DNA of 64,000 nt from JABFSS01 sp964449445 (GTDB lineage Bacteria; Patescibacteriota; Gracilibacteria; Peribacterales; Peribacteraceae), in the NCBI GenBank assembly GCA_964449445.1, contig CAYUZT010000007.1:1-64000 (forward strand), in the 5' to 3' direction. This document shows positions 8,256 to 15,597 of the stretch, piece by piece. A program made the position numbers and the translations under genes. How positions within the stretch are numbered: position 1 is the first letter of the stretch; each line of letters starts with the position of its first letter. Under the pieces are notes generated by a model that was not told the DNA's origin, made no database searches, and was given only the letters and a program-made list of their open reading frames with translations.

Positions 8256-8372
8256 TTACTGTGATTTCGGCCAACAAATGTTGCAATGGCTTCCCTTGTA
8301 GCGGTGTCCGCGACTACAGGTCTTCCATCCATTGCTTTTTGCCGGTCGTCGAGTGTTCTTGGGCTTCGGCAT
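8256..8372 (-). CDS. 38-residue zinc-ribbon-like small protein
   Basis: A short gene of 38 codons. The N-terminus is basic (M-P-K-P-K-N-T-R-R-P), followed by C-S-R-G-H and then H-C-N-I-C-W-P, a compact Cys/His pattern (CxxxH ... HCxxC) typical of tiny zinc-binding proteins. Support for expression: the minus strand has TTGTTT (8402-8407), a 16-nt spacer, TAGAAT (8380-8385), and the ATG 7 nt later, the same leaderless arrangement seen at many genes here. Function is unknown; an RNA or ribosome contact is only a guess. Confidence 0.65.
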   Translation of the reverse strand: MPKPKNTRRPAKSNGWKTCSRGHRYKGSHCNICWPKSQ

Positions 8373-8379
8373 GAGAAAT

Positions 8380-8407
8380 ATTCTATTCAGCGTGCAGCAG
8401 AAAACAA
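8380..8407 (-). promoter_or_regulatory. Leaderless promoter of the 38-aa protein
   Basis: Minus-strand -35 TTGTTT and -10 TAGAAT with a 16-nt spacer; the ATG begins 7 nt past the -10 box. The rest of 8373-8534 shows no other gene. A GATACT box lies near 8520, upstream of the metallohydrolase. Confidence 0.5.
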
Positions 8408-8534
8408 TCGAATACTCGATTTTTTACTCTGTTATTCGAGCGGCATCTTTTGTACTTTCGCTTCGAACGGTCGTTTGTGCGCCGTTCCATGTATACTTGT
8501 CATGGCACTTCGGCGAGTGAGATACTGACCTCCA

Positions 8535-9749
8535 ATGCCTACTCGTCTTGCTCAGAATCTTCCACGCCCACAAGTTCGTGAACATCATGTGGCTCTCGTT
8601 GGAATCGATGGTAAACCAATCAATGTGTACGACGCCAAAGCGAATAAAATTCTCCAGACTGCTGGTATCGGTATCCGGGATGGTTTGATTAAAACAGTAG
8701 GAAACGTATCGGAAGACTCTGGGCTTGATGTCGTGTATGTTCAAGAGAACCAAATTGTCCTGCCCGAAATCACCGATCTTCACGTCCACCTCGCAAATAT
8801 TTTCTGGAGTCGTTACATGGATCCAGATAAACATTGTCACGCTCGTGGCACTGGCCGCGCCGTTGATGCAGGATCCACGGGTGCCATCAATTTCGAGGGA
8901 TTCCGCAAGTTGGTAATCGACGATCCGCGGATCCGTGCTCATGTTCTCGCGTTTCTGAATATCATGCCCGGCGGGCTTATCCTTCCAAATGGTGAAGCGA
9001 GGGAGATGTATCGTTTCGCGGATCTGCCCGAAACAATCCGGATTGCAAAAGAGAATCAGGACGTGATCGTGGGAATGAAAGTCCGCATTGGCTCGAATGA
9101 ATGCAGAGAGAATTGGAAAAAAGTGTTGAGCGACGCGAAGAACGTTGGAGAGAAGATCGGTAAGCCGATCATGGTTCATGTCTCAGATGGTCCGCCACCA
9201 CTGGAGGAAGTTCTGAAGATGTTGAGGCAAGGCGATATCGTCACGCACTGCTACCACGGTAAAGAACCACACGATCAGATGACGATTCTGCGAGATAAGA
9301 AGCTTATGAAAGCTGTCATCAATGCGAGAAAGCGCGGAATCTTGTTTGACGTAGGTCACGGTGGAGGAAGTTTCGACTGGAATGTCGTCTTCGCGGCTGT
9401 ATCACTGGGATTCGACCCGGATACGATCAGCAGTGACTTGCATGATTTTTCCCAGCACAATGCAAAGAGCCTATTGCATGTGATGTCGAAAATGCATCAT
9501 GTAGGCATCGCGATGAATGACGTATTCGGGATGGTGACCGCCAATGCTGCCGAGGCGATCGGTTTCCCGCGGAATTCTGCTCATATTGCTCCGGGAAAAC
9601 CGGCGAATATGGTAGTGATCAATGTACTCGAATCCGAAACGGGATTCCCTGGGCTCGATGGCGCTGTAGGAAGCACTCAGCCGTCAGTTCAGCGGATGAA
9701 AAAACTATTCACAAAGGGCACCATGATCACGGAGGGGGTAGTATGGTGA
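8535..9749 (+). CDS. Amidohydrolase/deacetylase-family metallohydrolase
   Basis: 404 residues of the amidohydrolase superfamily (dihydroorotase/deacetylase-like TIM barrel). Visible metal ligands: H-V-H after strand 1 (D-L-H-V-H-L), a candidate carbamylated Lys in G-M-K-V-R-I, His in V-H-V-S-D, His in T-H-C-Y-H-G, and the catalytic Asp in S-S-D-L-H. The C-terminal beta sandwich includes A-P-G-K-P-A-N. Likely a cytosolic hydrolase of a cyclic amide or N-acyl substrate; the substrate cannot be told. GATACT lies 8 nt before the ATG. The 3' end overlaps convergent yidD by 23 nt. Confidence 0.85.
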   Translation: MPTRLAQNLPRPQVREHHVALVGIDGKPINVYDAKANKILQTAGIGIRDGLIKTVGNVSEDSGLDVVYVQENQIVLPEITDLHVHLANIFWSRYMDPDKHCHARGTGRAVDAGSTGAINFEGFRKLVIDDPRIRAHVLAFLNIMPGGLILPNGEAREMYRFADLPETIRIAKENQDVIVGMKVRIGSNECRENWKKVLSDAKNVGEKIGKPIMVHVSDGPPPLEEVLKMLRQGDIVTHCYHGKEPHDQMTILRDKKLMKAVINARKRGILFDVGHGGGSFDWNVVFAAVSLGFDPDTISSDLHDFSQHNAKSLLHVMSKMHHVGIAMNDVFGMVTANAAEAIGFPRNSAHIAPGKPANMVVINVLESETGFPGLDGAVGSTQPSVQRMKKLFTKGTMITEGVVW

Positions 9750-10008
9750 TGAGACGCGTTGGTTTTGTCCACGGATTGCACGAGAGCACTCGCACGATCA
9801 GGAGCATAACTCCGATCACTGCTCCGCGCGTCTTCAGAACGTGCTTTCCGTAGTCCGAACATGTCGGCTCATGGCGGCAGAAGCCATAGGGGTGCAGGGA
9901 CTTGAGGGGTCCGTGATCGGGGGAGAGGGTGAATTGATACAGATTGATCATCGAAATCAGGAGATTTCGCGGCAGGTGCCAGAGAGCGAGGAGAAGTTGC
10001 TTTACCAT
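9727..10008 (-). CDS. yidD: Membrane protein insertion efficiency factor YidD
   Basis: 93 residues with the YidD pattern: amphipathic N-terminal segment, LINLYQFTLSP, then C-R-H-E-P-T-C-S-D-Y and the late C-N-P-W. These are the conserved three-cysteine features of this small inner-membrane-associated factor that assists YidC insertion. No rpmH-rnpA-yidC cluster is adjacent, so the gene is detached from its classical operon. Confidence 0.9.
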   Translation of the reverse strand: MVKQLLLALWHLPRNLLISMINLYQFTLSPDHGPLKSLHPYGFCRHEPTCSDYGKHVLKTRGAVIGVMLLIVRVLSCNPWTKPTRLITILPPP

Positions 10009-10073
10009 GAATTGTGAATCAGAGAATTGATCATCATTTTCCTCTTCCCTACGCTCAATGGCAACCGATGCTC

Positions 10074-10361
10074 GACTTTTCCAACATTACCGTCACGATG
10101 CAGGGGCTCCTGTCCGTTCTGTATGCGATTGTCGCAGTGATGATTATCGTCGTGCTCTATCACGTCCTCTTCATTGTCGTGGATTTACGCAAGATCATGC
10201 GGCGATTCGAAGAGACGACTGCCCAAGTGGAGGCGATGATCCTCAAACCTCTCGCAATCATTGATGAAGCGTTCGCATGGGTCATCGCTCACGTCAGTCA
10301 CTCCAAGAAGGGTAGGAAGAAAAACAAGGACGGGAAGCCGTTCGACGTGGAGGCAGTTTAG
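10074..10361 (+). CDS. Small single-pass membrane protein (DUF948-like)
   Basis: From ATG 10074 the protein has an N-terminal hydrophobic helix (LLSVLYAIVAVMIIVVLYHVLF). An amphipathic helical region (RKIMRRFEETTAQVEAMI) and a very basic tail with K-K-G-R-K-K-N-K follow. The layout resembles DUF948-type membrane proteins with a cytosolic coiled coil. A GTG at 10014 is possible but adds a non-conserved-looking extension. It is followed 10 nt later by another membrane protein, probably co-transcribed. Confidence 0.65.
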   Translation, partial: DFSNITVTMQGLLSVLYAIVAVMIIVVLYHVLFIVVDLRKIMRRFEETTAQVEAMILKPLAIIDEAFAWVIAHVSHSKKGRKKNKDGKPFDVEAV

Positions 10362-10371
10362 GCATCCTGCG

Positions 10372-10665
10372 ATGACAAAAAAGCCCGTATCACCGGCGGA
10401 AGGCAGCGAGCTGATCAGAGCACTCCATAAGCTGGAGTCGTCCGTTGATCGTCTTCCGCGGCAGTTTGAGTACGTGATTCATCCGGGCAAGCATCTGTTC
10501 GTCGCCTACTTGCAGGGCATCCTGTACGGCCTCGGCGCGCTGACGGCGTTCGCCATTTTGATCCCGCTCTTCGTGACGATGCTCAGGCATGTGGAATGGG
10601 TGCCGATTCTGGGAGACTTTATCGGGAGGATTGCGACGCAGGTGGAGCATGTACAGAGACGATAA
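10372..10665 (+). CDS. DUF5665-like small membrane protein
   Basis: 97 residues from ATG 10372: an N-terminal amphipathic part with L-H-K-L-E-S-S-V-D, then F-V-A-Y-L-Q-G-I-L-Y-G-L-G leading into one transmembrane helix and a short C-terminal amphipathic stretch. The pattern matches DUF5665-type proteins. The upstream frame extension is the previous gene's 3' end in another frame. Function is unknown; the close spacing suggests it works with the preceding membrane protein. Confidence 0.7.
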   Translation: MTKKPVSPAEGSELIRALHKLESSVDRLPRQFEYVIHPGKHLFVAYLQGILYGLGALTAFAILIPLFVTMLRHVEWVPILGDFIGRIATQVEHVQRR

Positions 10666-10666
10666 A

Positions 10667-10735
10667 TACGAAATTCGAAATACGAAATTTGAAAACAGTC
10701 ATGTTTTCGTGCTTCGAATTTCGTGCTTCGAGCTT
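10667..10735. terminator. Bidirectional hairpin of CGAAATACGAAATT words
   Basis: Space between convergent genes filled by repeats of GAAAT(T/A)CGAAAT on the left and their complements on the right, with a GAAAAC-AGTCAT-GTTTTC core (10691-10708). It probably terminates both transcripts. Confidence 0.6.
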
Positions 10736-11245
10736 TTACAATATGGGCTGTTGATCAATGAAGACTCTAATGAAGAGCCTCTTGAGCACTTCGATGGACG
10801 CTTCGACGAGGTCGTAGATCATGGAATTGAGCCGACGGATCTTCGCGTACAGTTCATTGAGCGTGTGCGCGGAGCCCGGCGCGGAGGAGTGCGCGACCCG
10901 GCGTGCGAGCTTCTCGAGGCGAGCCGTCTCCTGACGGATATGCTTGGTCAATTTTTCCTGCATGACCGCCACGACCGGAATGTTTTGAATGGCGAGATCG
11001 CGCGTGGAAGTTCCCTGCGTGCCTTGCGTTCCTCCGGCCGCAGGTCCCGCGCCCGCGCCGCCCAGGTCGCCCGACCGGTCTTCGCCCGTGCGCTCGGACA
11101 CACGCGCGCTGAAGTTCTCAAACGTCTCCAGCAGGTTCGTTAACTCCTGGAGCTTTCCCGGCTGCCGTACGATCAATCTGCTCGTTTCGAGCGACTTGAT
11201 GGACGAGTAGCCCTTGTCGGTTGATGAGGAGAGCGCATTGCCCAT
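10736..11245 (-). CDS. Hypothetical protein with two helical segments and a Gly/Gln-rich linker
   Basis: 169 residues, not recognised. N-terminal helix (KLQELTNLLETFENFSARV), a linker about residues 58-82 rich in G, A, Q and T, then a longer helical region with charged heptads and a C-terminal hydrophobic-basic helix (EVLKRLFIRVFI). CAATAT on the minus strand lies 7 nt before the ATG, consistent with leaderless expression. Confidence 0.6.
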   Translation of the reverse strand: MGNALSSSTDKGYSSIKSLETSRLIVRQPGKLQELTNLLETFENFSARVSERTGEDRSGDLGGAGAGPAAGGTQGTQGTSTRDLAIQNIPVVAVMQEKLTKHIRQETARLEKLARRVAHSSAPGSAHTLNELYAKIRRLNSMIYDLVEASIEVLKRLFIRVFIDQQPIL

Positions 11246-11351
11246 TACCTGTATATTGTCCCTTTTTTACGCCTAAAAGTCAACGTAAAGGGCGATCGAC
11301 GCAAACGAGAGAACCGAGGAACCGAGGATCTTTCTGGTACGATCTCGGCCT

Positions 11352-11678
11352 ATGGAAGACCGAACGATATTTCATCGCATCCGAGACAAAGAAATTCCTT
11401 CGACCATCGTCTACGAAGACGACGACGTCCTGGCGTTCAAAGACATTCACCCCAAAGCGACGACGCACCTGCTCTTCATCCCCAAGCATTTCGTCGCGTC
11501 CATTGCCGATGTCACTGCCGCAACCGCGCATATCCCGGGCATGCTGATTCTCACAGCGCAGCGGTTTGCGAAGGAGCAGGGGATTGATGGCTACAAGCTC
11601 ACGTTTCACGTGGGCAAGGGCGGAGGGCAGGAAGTGCCGTATTTGCATCTGCACTTCTTGAGCGAGCAGGTGATGTGA
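11352..11678 (+). CDS. HIT-domain (HINT-like) nucleotide-binding protein
   Basis: 108 residues with the HIT fold: N-terminal I-F-x-x-I-R-D-K-E-I-P, Y-E-D-D-D-V-L-A-F-K-D, H-L-L-F-I-P-K-H-F, and a C-terminal Y-L-H-L-H-F-L. The histidine-triad motif H-x-H-x-H has Tyr in place of the first His; the central catalytic His is kept. HINT proteins hydrolyse nucleoside phosphoramidates and adenylates. TACGAT lies 8 nt before the ATG. A single arm of CCGAGGAAC words precedes the promoter. Confidence 0.9.
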   Translation: MEDRTIFHRIRDKEIPSTIVYEDDDVLAFKDIHPKATTHLLFIPKHFVASIADVTAATAHIPGMLILTAQRFAKEQGIDGYKLTFHVGKGGGQEVPYLHLHFLSEQVM

Positions 11679-11885
11679 TCACGCGCCGAGTTTCACCTGC
11701 GAGGAGTACATATCGCGGAAGAGTTCCAGACGGTCGCCCACCGCAGGATCGGATCCCAGTGTTTTCAGGAAATCTGGAGAGGGTTTATCGGGTGGACTCT
11801 TTACTTGACCGAGCAACTCATTCGCGAGAAGACTGCGCCCCCCGCTGAGGTCCATGAGCAAGGTATTTGGACTGGATCGCACCAT
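11679..11885 (-). CDS. Hypothetical 68-residue protein
   Basis: A small frame that begins immediately beyond the stop of the convergent HIT gene, in the gap left by rpsA. It has an amphipathic start, a Pro/Lys-rich middle and a helical end (DRLELFRDMYSSQ). No recognisable domain. Its fit to the available space is the main support. Confidence 0.4.
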   Translation of the reverse strand: MVRSSPNTLLMDLSGGRSLLANELLGQVKSPPDKPSPDFLKTLGSDPAVGDRLELFRDMYSSQVKLGA

Positions 11886-11923
11886 GAGATCACCGTACCT
11901 GTCCGTAAGACGATGGCAAGCGC

Positions 11924-13315
11924 TCAGGCCGAGTATCCTGCTTTTTCGGCTTTCTCTTGCGTCGCGAACGTCACGCGATTTTCTTCTTTGATCTTCTCCG
12001 CGGCAGCAGAATCGGCTGGATAGTATTTTTTGCCGGTTTTCGATGCCACAAACCCCGAAGCGGGTGCGGATTTTCCGCCGCCTTCGGCGGCGTCCGCGGG
12101 TCGAAGACCCGCGGCTACGTCTGTCGATTTGGACCCCTCGGTTTCCTTGAGCTTCGCCTTCGCTTCATCCTCCTCACGCTCGCGCTTGATCCTCTCCATC
12201 GTCTCTTTATCGATTGGCTTCAGCGCCTTCACCGAGAGGCCGATGCGGCGTTCGTCGACATCGATATTGATCACCTGCGCGTCCACTTTCTGTCCGATGG
12301 TGAGAGCCTGCGCGGGGTCGGTGACCTTGTGGTGCGCGAGTTCGCTCAAGTGGACGAGACCGTTGATATCCTTCTCCAGTTTCAGGAAGGCGCCGTAATC
12401 GGCAAACCGGACGACGGTTCCTGTCACACGCTTGCCCACCGGGTAGCGCTCCGCGATCTCCTCCCACGGATCCTTGGTCAGTTGCTTGATGGAGAGGCTC
12501 AACTTCTCGCCGTCGACGCCGATCACCCGGACGGTCACCCGATCGCCGATCTGGGCGAATTCCGATGGGTTCTTCACATGACCCCATGCGATTTCGGAAA
12601 TATGGACGAGGCCTTCCAGCCCGTCGAATGCGACGAACAAGCCGAACTTCACGATGCCGCTGACGAGTCCTTCTTTGACATCACCGATCTTCAGGTGCTC
12701 GAGCGATTTGGCTCGCTGCTCCGAGAGCGCTTCGCGCTCACTGACGACAATCTTCCCCGCTTCTTCATCCATCGTGATGATTTTGACGATGAACTTGTGG
12801 CCGACGAACTTCTGGAGGCGCGAGATGATCTCGGTCGCATCGGCGTTGTTCACGCGCGGGTAGTTGACCGGCGCGAGTTGGCTGACCGGCAGGAACGTGC
12901 GGATGCCGTCGATGTTCGCGAGTAATCCTCCTTTGTTCGCCTCCTGCGCGACGAATTCCATCGTCGCGTCGCCTTCCACCATGCGGTGAAACCGGTCCCA
13001 CGCCTTCTGCTGGCTCGCCATGCGCAAGCTCAGTACGATCATGCCTTCGTCGTTCTCTTCCTCCAACACCAGCGCCGCAACGGGATCGCCGACTTTGAGT
13101 TCGCGGAAGGTATTGAAGGAATCGCGCAACTCGCGACCCGAGACGATGCCGGTTGCAACGCCGCCGATATCGACGAGCAACTTGTTCTTTCCGCGGTAGA
13201 CCACGTTTCCTTCGATCAACTCTCCAGGCTTCACCCTCAGAGGCATGGGAGCATCTTTCATCAATTGTTCCATCACGGAATTCGTTTTGGCTTTCGTTGC
13301 AGTGCGCGGGGACAT
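11924..13315 (-). CDS. rpsA: 30S ribosomal protein S1
   Basis: Start ATG 13315 (M-S-P-R-T-A-T-K) after which four S1/OB-fold RNA-binding domains follow at about residues 25-95, 110-180, 195-265 and 280-355. Domains 3 and 4 are canonical, with G-L-V-S-G-I-V-K-F-G-L-F-V and G-T-V-V-R-F-A-D-Y-G-A-F-L and the G-L-V-H-I-S-E / G-L-V-H-L-S-E motifs. Four domains instead of the six of E. coli is common outside Proteobacteria. The acidic/basic C-terminal tail is partly encoded by palindromes (12072-12118) that look like an insertion. No SD precedes the gene. Confidence 0.92.
   Translation of the reverse strand: MSPRTATKAKTNSVMEQLMKDAPMPLRVKPGELIEGNVVYRGKNKLLVDIGGVATGIVSGRELRDSFNTFRELKVGDPVAALVLEEENDEGMIVLSLRMASQQKAWDRFHRMVEGDATMEFVAQEANKGGLLANIDGIRTFLPVSQLAPVNYPRVNNADATEIISRLQKFVGHKFIVKIITMDEEAGKIVVSEREALSEQRAKSLEHLKIGDVKEGLVSGIVKFGLFVAFDGLEGLVHISEIAWGHVKNPSEFAQIGDRVTVRVIGVDGEKLSLSIKQLTKDPWEEIAERYPVGKRVTGTVVRFADYGAFLKLEKDINGLVHLSELAHHKVTDPAQALTIGQKVDAQVINIDVDERRIGLSVKALKPIDKETMERIKREREEDEAKAKLKETEGSKSTDVAAGLRPADAAEGGGKSAPASGFVASKTGKKYYPADSAAAEKIKEENRVTFATQEKAEKAGYSA
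12072..12118. repeat. Palindromic (REP-like) insertion in the 3' coding part of rpsA
   Basis: Two adjacent palindromes, CCGCCTTCGGCGG and CGCGGGTCGAAGACCCGCG, followed by GCTACG. They encode the Ala/Gly-rich stretch AAGLRPADAAEGGG in the S1 tail, in frame. Confidence 0.6.
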
Positions 13316-13427
13316 ACAAAGAGGGGGTGCAAGTGGGAGAAATAGATGCAATCACGCCCTTGCACGGGCAGCGGATTGCGAAGGAACTGTACAGGAACGT
13401 CTGGCAGTGTCAAAGGCAGGAGATAAA

Positions 13428-13466
13428 GAAGCCAGGGAAGCCAACGAAGCCAAAGAGGCCAAGGAA
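13428..13466. repeat. Left arm of the inverted repeat around a four-helix-bundle gene
   Basis: Run of GAAGCCAAN-type 9-mers. Its core GAAGCCAACGAAGCCAAAGA reappears as reverse complement at 14014-14036, on the other side of the four-helix-bundle gene; the arms match imperfectly with a 9-nt indel. Confidence 0.7.
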
Positions 13467-13488
13467 AGGAAAAACGGGAACGAAAGGA

Positions 13489-13845
13489 TTATCGCAATGA
13501 TTGATGCAGACGCATGAGTAGGTAGCTCACTCGATGAATCCATTGATCAGCGTGACTGAATTTTTCCTGCGAGATGTATTGTAAGTCATAGGCAATGCGA
13601 AGCTGGCAGTGCAATTCTTCAAGGGACGAAGAGGCAATATCAAGAAATCGCCTTTTCTCCTTTTTCGTTCGTCGGCCGTTGCCTTCGGCGATGTTCATTG
13701 GGACACTGTAGGCAGATCGACGTATTTGATCTGAAAGGGCAAATTTTTCTGCAGCGGGAAAATCATTCACGATAGCATTGACCCACAGAAATAATTTATG
13801 AGCCTCTTGCCAGACGATAAGCCGTTCATAGGGACGTTGATACAT
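13489..13845 (-). CDS. Four-helix-bundle protein (23S rRNA intervening-sequence / S23 type)
   Basis: 118 residues from ATG 13845 with hallmark motifs: R-L-I-V-W-Q-E-A in helix 1, Q-I-R-R-S-A-Y-S-V-P-M-N-I-A-E-G-N in helix 2, and S-S-S-L-E-E-L-H-C-Q in helix 3. This family occurs as ORFs inside 23S rRNA intervening sequences and as free-standing genes; its activity is unknown. The frame is open upstream to 13950, but family length supports 13845. The gene sits between inverted GAAGCC-word arms (13428-13466 and 14001-14060), so it occupies a hairpin loop, like the second copy at 45040. Confidence 0.9.
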   Translation of the reverse strand: MYQRPYERLIVWQEAHKLFLWVNAIVNDFPAAEKFALSDQIRRSAYSVPMNIAEGNGRRTKKEKRRFLDIASSSLEELHCQLRIAYDLQYISQEKFSHADQWIHRVSYLLMRLHQSLR

Positions 13846-14000
13846 AGGATGAGCATGATGTTCACGAATAGGGAATGAAATACGGTCAAACAAAGATTTT
13901 TCAGCGACATCTGTTTTTTCCGCATCCAGAAGATAAAAAAGACGTTCCACGACCCTATGGAACGGTTGAGCAATCCTGTCATTTCCTTGTCTTCCTTTTC

Positions 14001-14060
14001 CTTGGCTTCCTGAGCATCTTTGGCTTCGTTGGCTTCTTTTTCGTGGCTTTTTCGGCTTCC
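14001..14060. repeat. Right arm of the inverted repeat around a four-helix-bundle gene
   Basis: Run of TTGGCTTCN words, reverse complement of the left arm. It abuts the stop codon of the TraC-like gene at 14061. Confidence 0.7.
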
Positions 14061-14780
14061 TTATAAAGTAGTTCTGTCTACTTTCAGTTTTTCCTCATCT
14101 GGCAACTTCTGCTCCTGGCTCGTCTTGGGGTTGTAGATCTGGTAATAGAGCTCGATCAGCTGGTGGGTGGTGAGCCGCGCGCTCTGCAGGCCGATGTTCT
14201 CGAGGCCGGCCGAGACCAGGTTCACGCGGTCCTTGAGCGTGCGGCTTCCGGCGGAAAAATCACGGGAACGCTGTGCGGCCTTGGCGGTGGAATCGTCGGG
14301 ATTGATCCATCCGAAGAACTGCTCCAGGAGCCCGTGGCGTCTGGCGCTCATGTCGACGGGAACCACAACGTAGAAACGCTTCTGCATGATATCGGCGACA
14401 TCGATGAGACGCTCGACGAAGTTCGCGTAGGCAAACGTCTGGGTCTTGAGCAGTTCGTTCTTCTGATTGTCGCCGAGGCTTCGCAGGTGCTCCAGGTACG
14501 GGTCGATGTTCATCTTGGAAGATCGCACGACGATCTGCAGCGGGAACGACAATGTATTCACGAGTCCTCCGTACCCTGCGATGATGGCCTGCTGTTCCAT
14601 CTCGCTTTTTAAATTAAAGTTGAGCGCTTCGACGCGCAGAACCGCGCGGAGGCCGCCGTTTTTGAGCATCACCGTGTCGTTGCGGATCTCCGCGATCGGA
14701 AGGAAACGCTGCGTGGACGTCAGCACGCCCTTCTTGCGGTTGCGCACGGTGCTCGCCTGCGAAGAATTCACGCCTGCCAT
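14061..14780 (-). CDS. TraC-like protein (VirB4 N-terminal-domain homologue)
   Basis: 239 residues resembling the N-terminal non-ATPase domain of VirB4/TraC conjugation ATPases: T-S-T-Q-R-F-L-P-I-A-E-I-R-N-D, a G-G-L-R-A-V-L-R-V-E strand, and a C-terminal L-T-T-H-Q-L-I-E-L-Y-Y-Q-I-Y-N-P. No Walker motifs. In CPR genomes such a protein is paired with a PrgI-family protein and a separate VirB4, forming a type IV secretion/pilus-like machine. It overlaps the upstream PrgI gene by 13 nt, so the two are coupled. VirB4 itself lies 31 kb away. Confidence 0.85.
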   Translation of the reverse strand: MAGVNSSQASTVRNRKKGVLTSTQRFLPIAEIRNDTVMLKNGGLRAVLRVEALNFNLKSEMEQQAIIAGYGGLVNTLSFPLQIVVRSSKMNIDPYLEHLRSLGDNQKNELLKTQTFAYANFVERLIDVADIMQKRFYVVVPVDMSARRHGLLEQFFGWINPDDSTAKAAQRSRDFSAGSRTLKDRVNLVSAGLENIGLQSARLTTHQLIELYYQIYNPKTSQEQKLPDEEKLKVDRTTL

Positions 14781-15457
14781 TGGGTTTGGGGAGGAAAGAT
14801 GTCACGGAAGACGGAGAGATCGCTCATCTGCGGCGCTTGGAGACTTGTGCGGGGAGTATCCACCTGCACGCGCTCGGGATTCACCGGTGGCTTGGGGACG
14901 GCGGGAACGTCTGCGACGACCGCGGACTCCACAGGCGGCGTGACGATCTCTGTCAGGGTTGCGGGAACCGCTGCAGCCAGAGGAGCGGCCTCGACGAGGG
15001 GGGCAGCCTCCTGCACCTTGGGACTCGCTTGATCCAGGACGGAGCTGAGATCGGCGATCTGCTTCTGCGTGTTCTGCTTTTGCACCGTCTCTACCTTGTT
15101 CGGCGCTTCCTCCGCCTTAAAACGGGACGTGCGAATGGTGATCGAAATGCCCTCGCGTGGTGCCCACGTGCGCACGCGGGGTTTCTGCAACCGTTCCAGG
15201 AGCAGGCAGCAGATGCGCAGCAAACTTAAGTCGTTGATATTCACCAGCGCGAATGCCGCGGCGATGAGCGCGGGAATCCAGATGATGATCGTGAGCGGTA
15301 TGCCCACGTACCCCACCGATTTCTGCACGCCGGAATAGATCATGTAACTGAACCCGCCGCCGACAGCCATGATGATGATCTGTCGCAGGCTCAGCGGGCC
15401 GACGACGCGGTCCTCGATCTGCACGTTCTGCGGAATCTTCACGGGGTCGACGGGCAT
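14768..15457 (-). CDS. PrgI-family membrane protein
   Basis: 229 residues: N-terminal V-P-x-x-V-x-I-E-D-R-V-V-G-P-L-S-L-R-Q typical of PrgI/VirB3-like proteins, then two transmembrane helices (about residues 25-45 and 50-75). A long Pro/Ala/Val-rich cytosolic or periplasmic tail follows. PrgI proteins are inner-membrane partners of TraC/VirB4. First gene of a two-gene operon with the TraC-like protein. Confidence 0.85.
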   Translation of the reverse strand: MPVDPVKIPQNVQIEDRVVGPLSLRQIIIMAVGGGFSYMIYSGVQKSVGYVGIPLTIIIWIPALIAAAFALVNINDLSLLRICCLLLERLQKPRVRTWAPREGISITIRTSRFKAEEAPNKVETVQKQNTQKQIADLSSVLDQASPKVQEAAPLVEAAPLAAAVPATLTEIVTPPVESAVVADVPAVPKPPVNPERVQVDTPRTSLQAPQMSDLSVFRDIFPPQTQWQA

Positions 15458-15509
15458 AGATGAGGTTCACGGAAATCTGATAATTATAGCAGAAAATCCG
15501 CCTTCGCGG

Positions 15510-15597
15510 AAGAAGCCAACGAAGCCAAGGAACGCGAAGAAGCCAACGATTTTGGTTCGTTGGCATCCTTGGCTTCATTGACATCTTTGGCTTCCTT
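15510..15597. terminator. GAAGCCAAN-word hairpin after clpC
   Basis: Left arm of GAAGCCAAC/GAAGCCAAG words, a short loop near 15550, and a right arm of GTTGGCATCC/TTGGCTTC words; it abuts the clpC stop codon. Likely terminator of the minus-strand clpC transcript. Confidence 0.6.

Noticed and set aside
8424..9179. 251-codon minus-strand frame
   Set aside because: It lies antisense to the metallohydrolase, whose metal-binding motifs and length are convincing; the antisense product has no recognisable domain.
11957..12925. 322-codon plus-strand frame opposite rpsA
   Set aside because: Shadow of the S1 gene; composition reflects the complement of repeated OB domains.
13352..13543. Small frame coding repeated L-A-S-L-A-S
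   Set aside because: It is only the translation of GAAGCC-word repeats.
13846..13950. N-terminal extension of the first four-helix-bundle gene
   Set aside because: Family members start close to the R-L-x-V-W-Q-E-A motif; the extra residues have no counterpart in the second copy.
15510..15597. CRISPR array or microsatellite
   Set aside because: Words are degenerate, 8-10 nt, arranged as inverted arms without spacers of constant length, and no cas gene is present.
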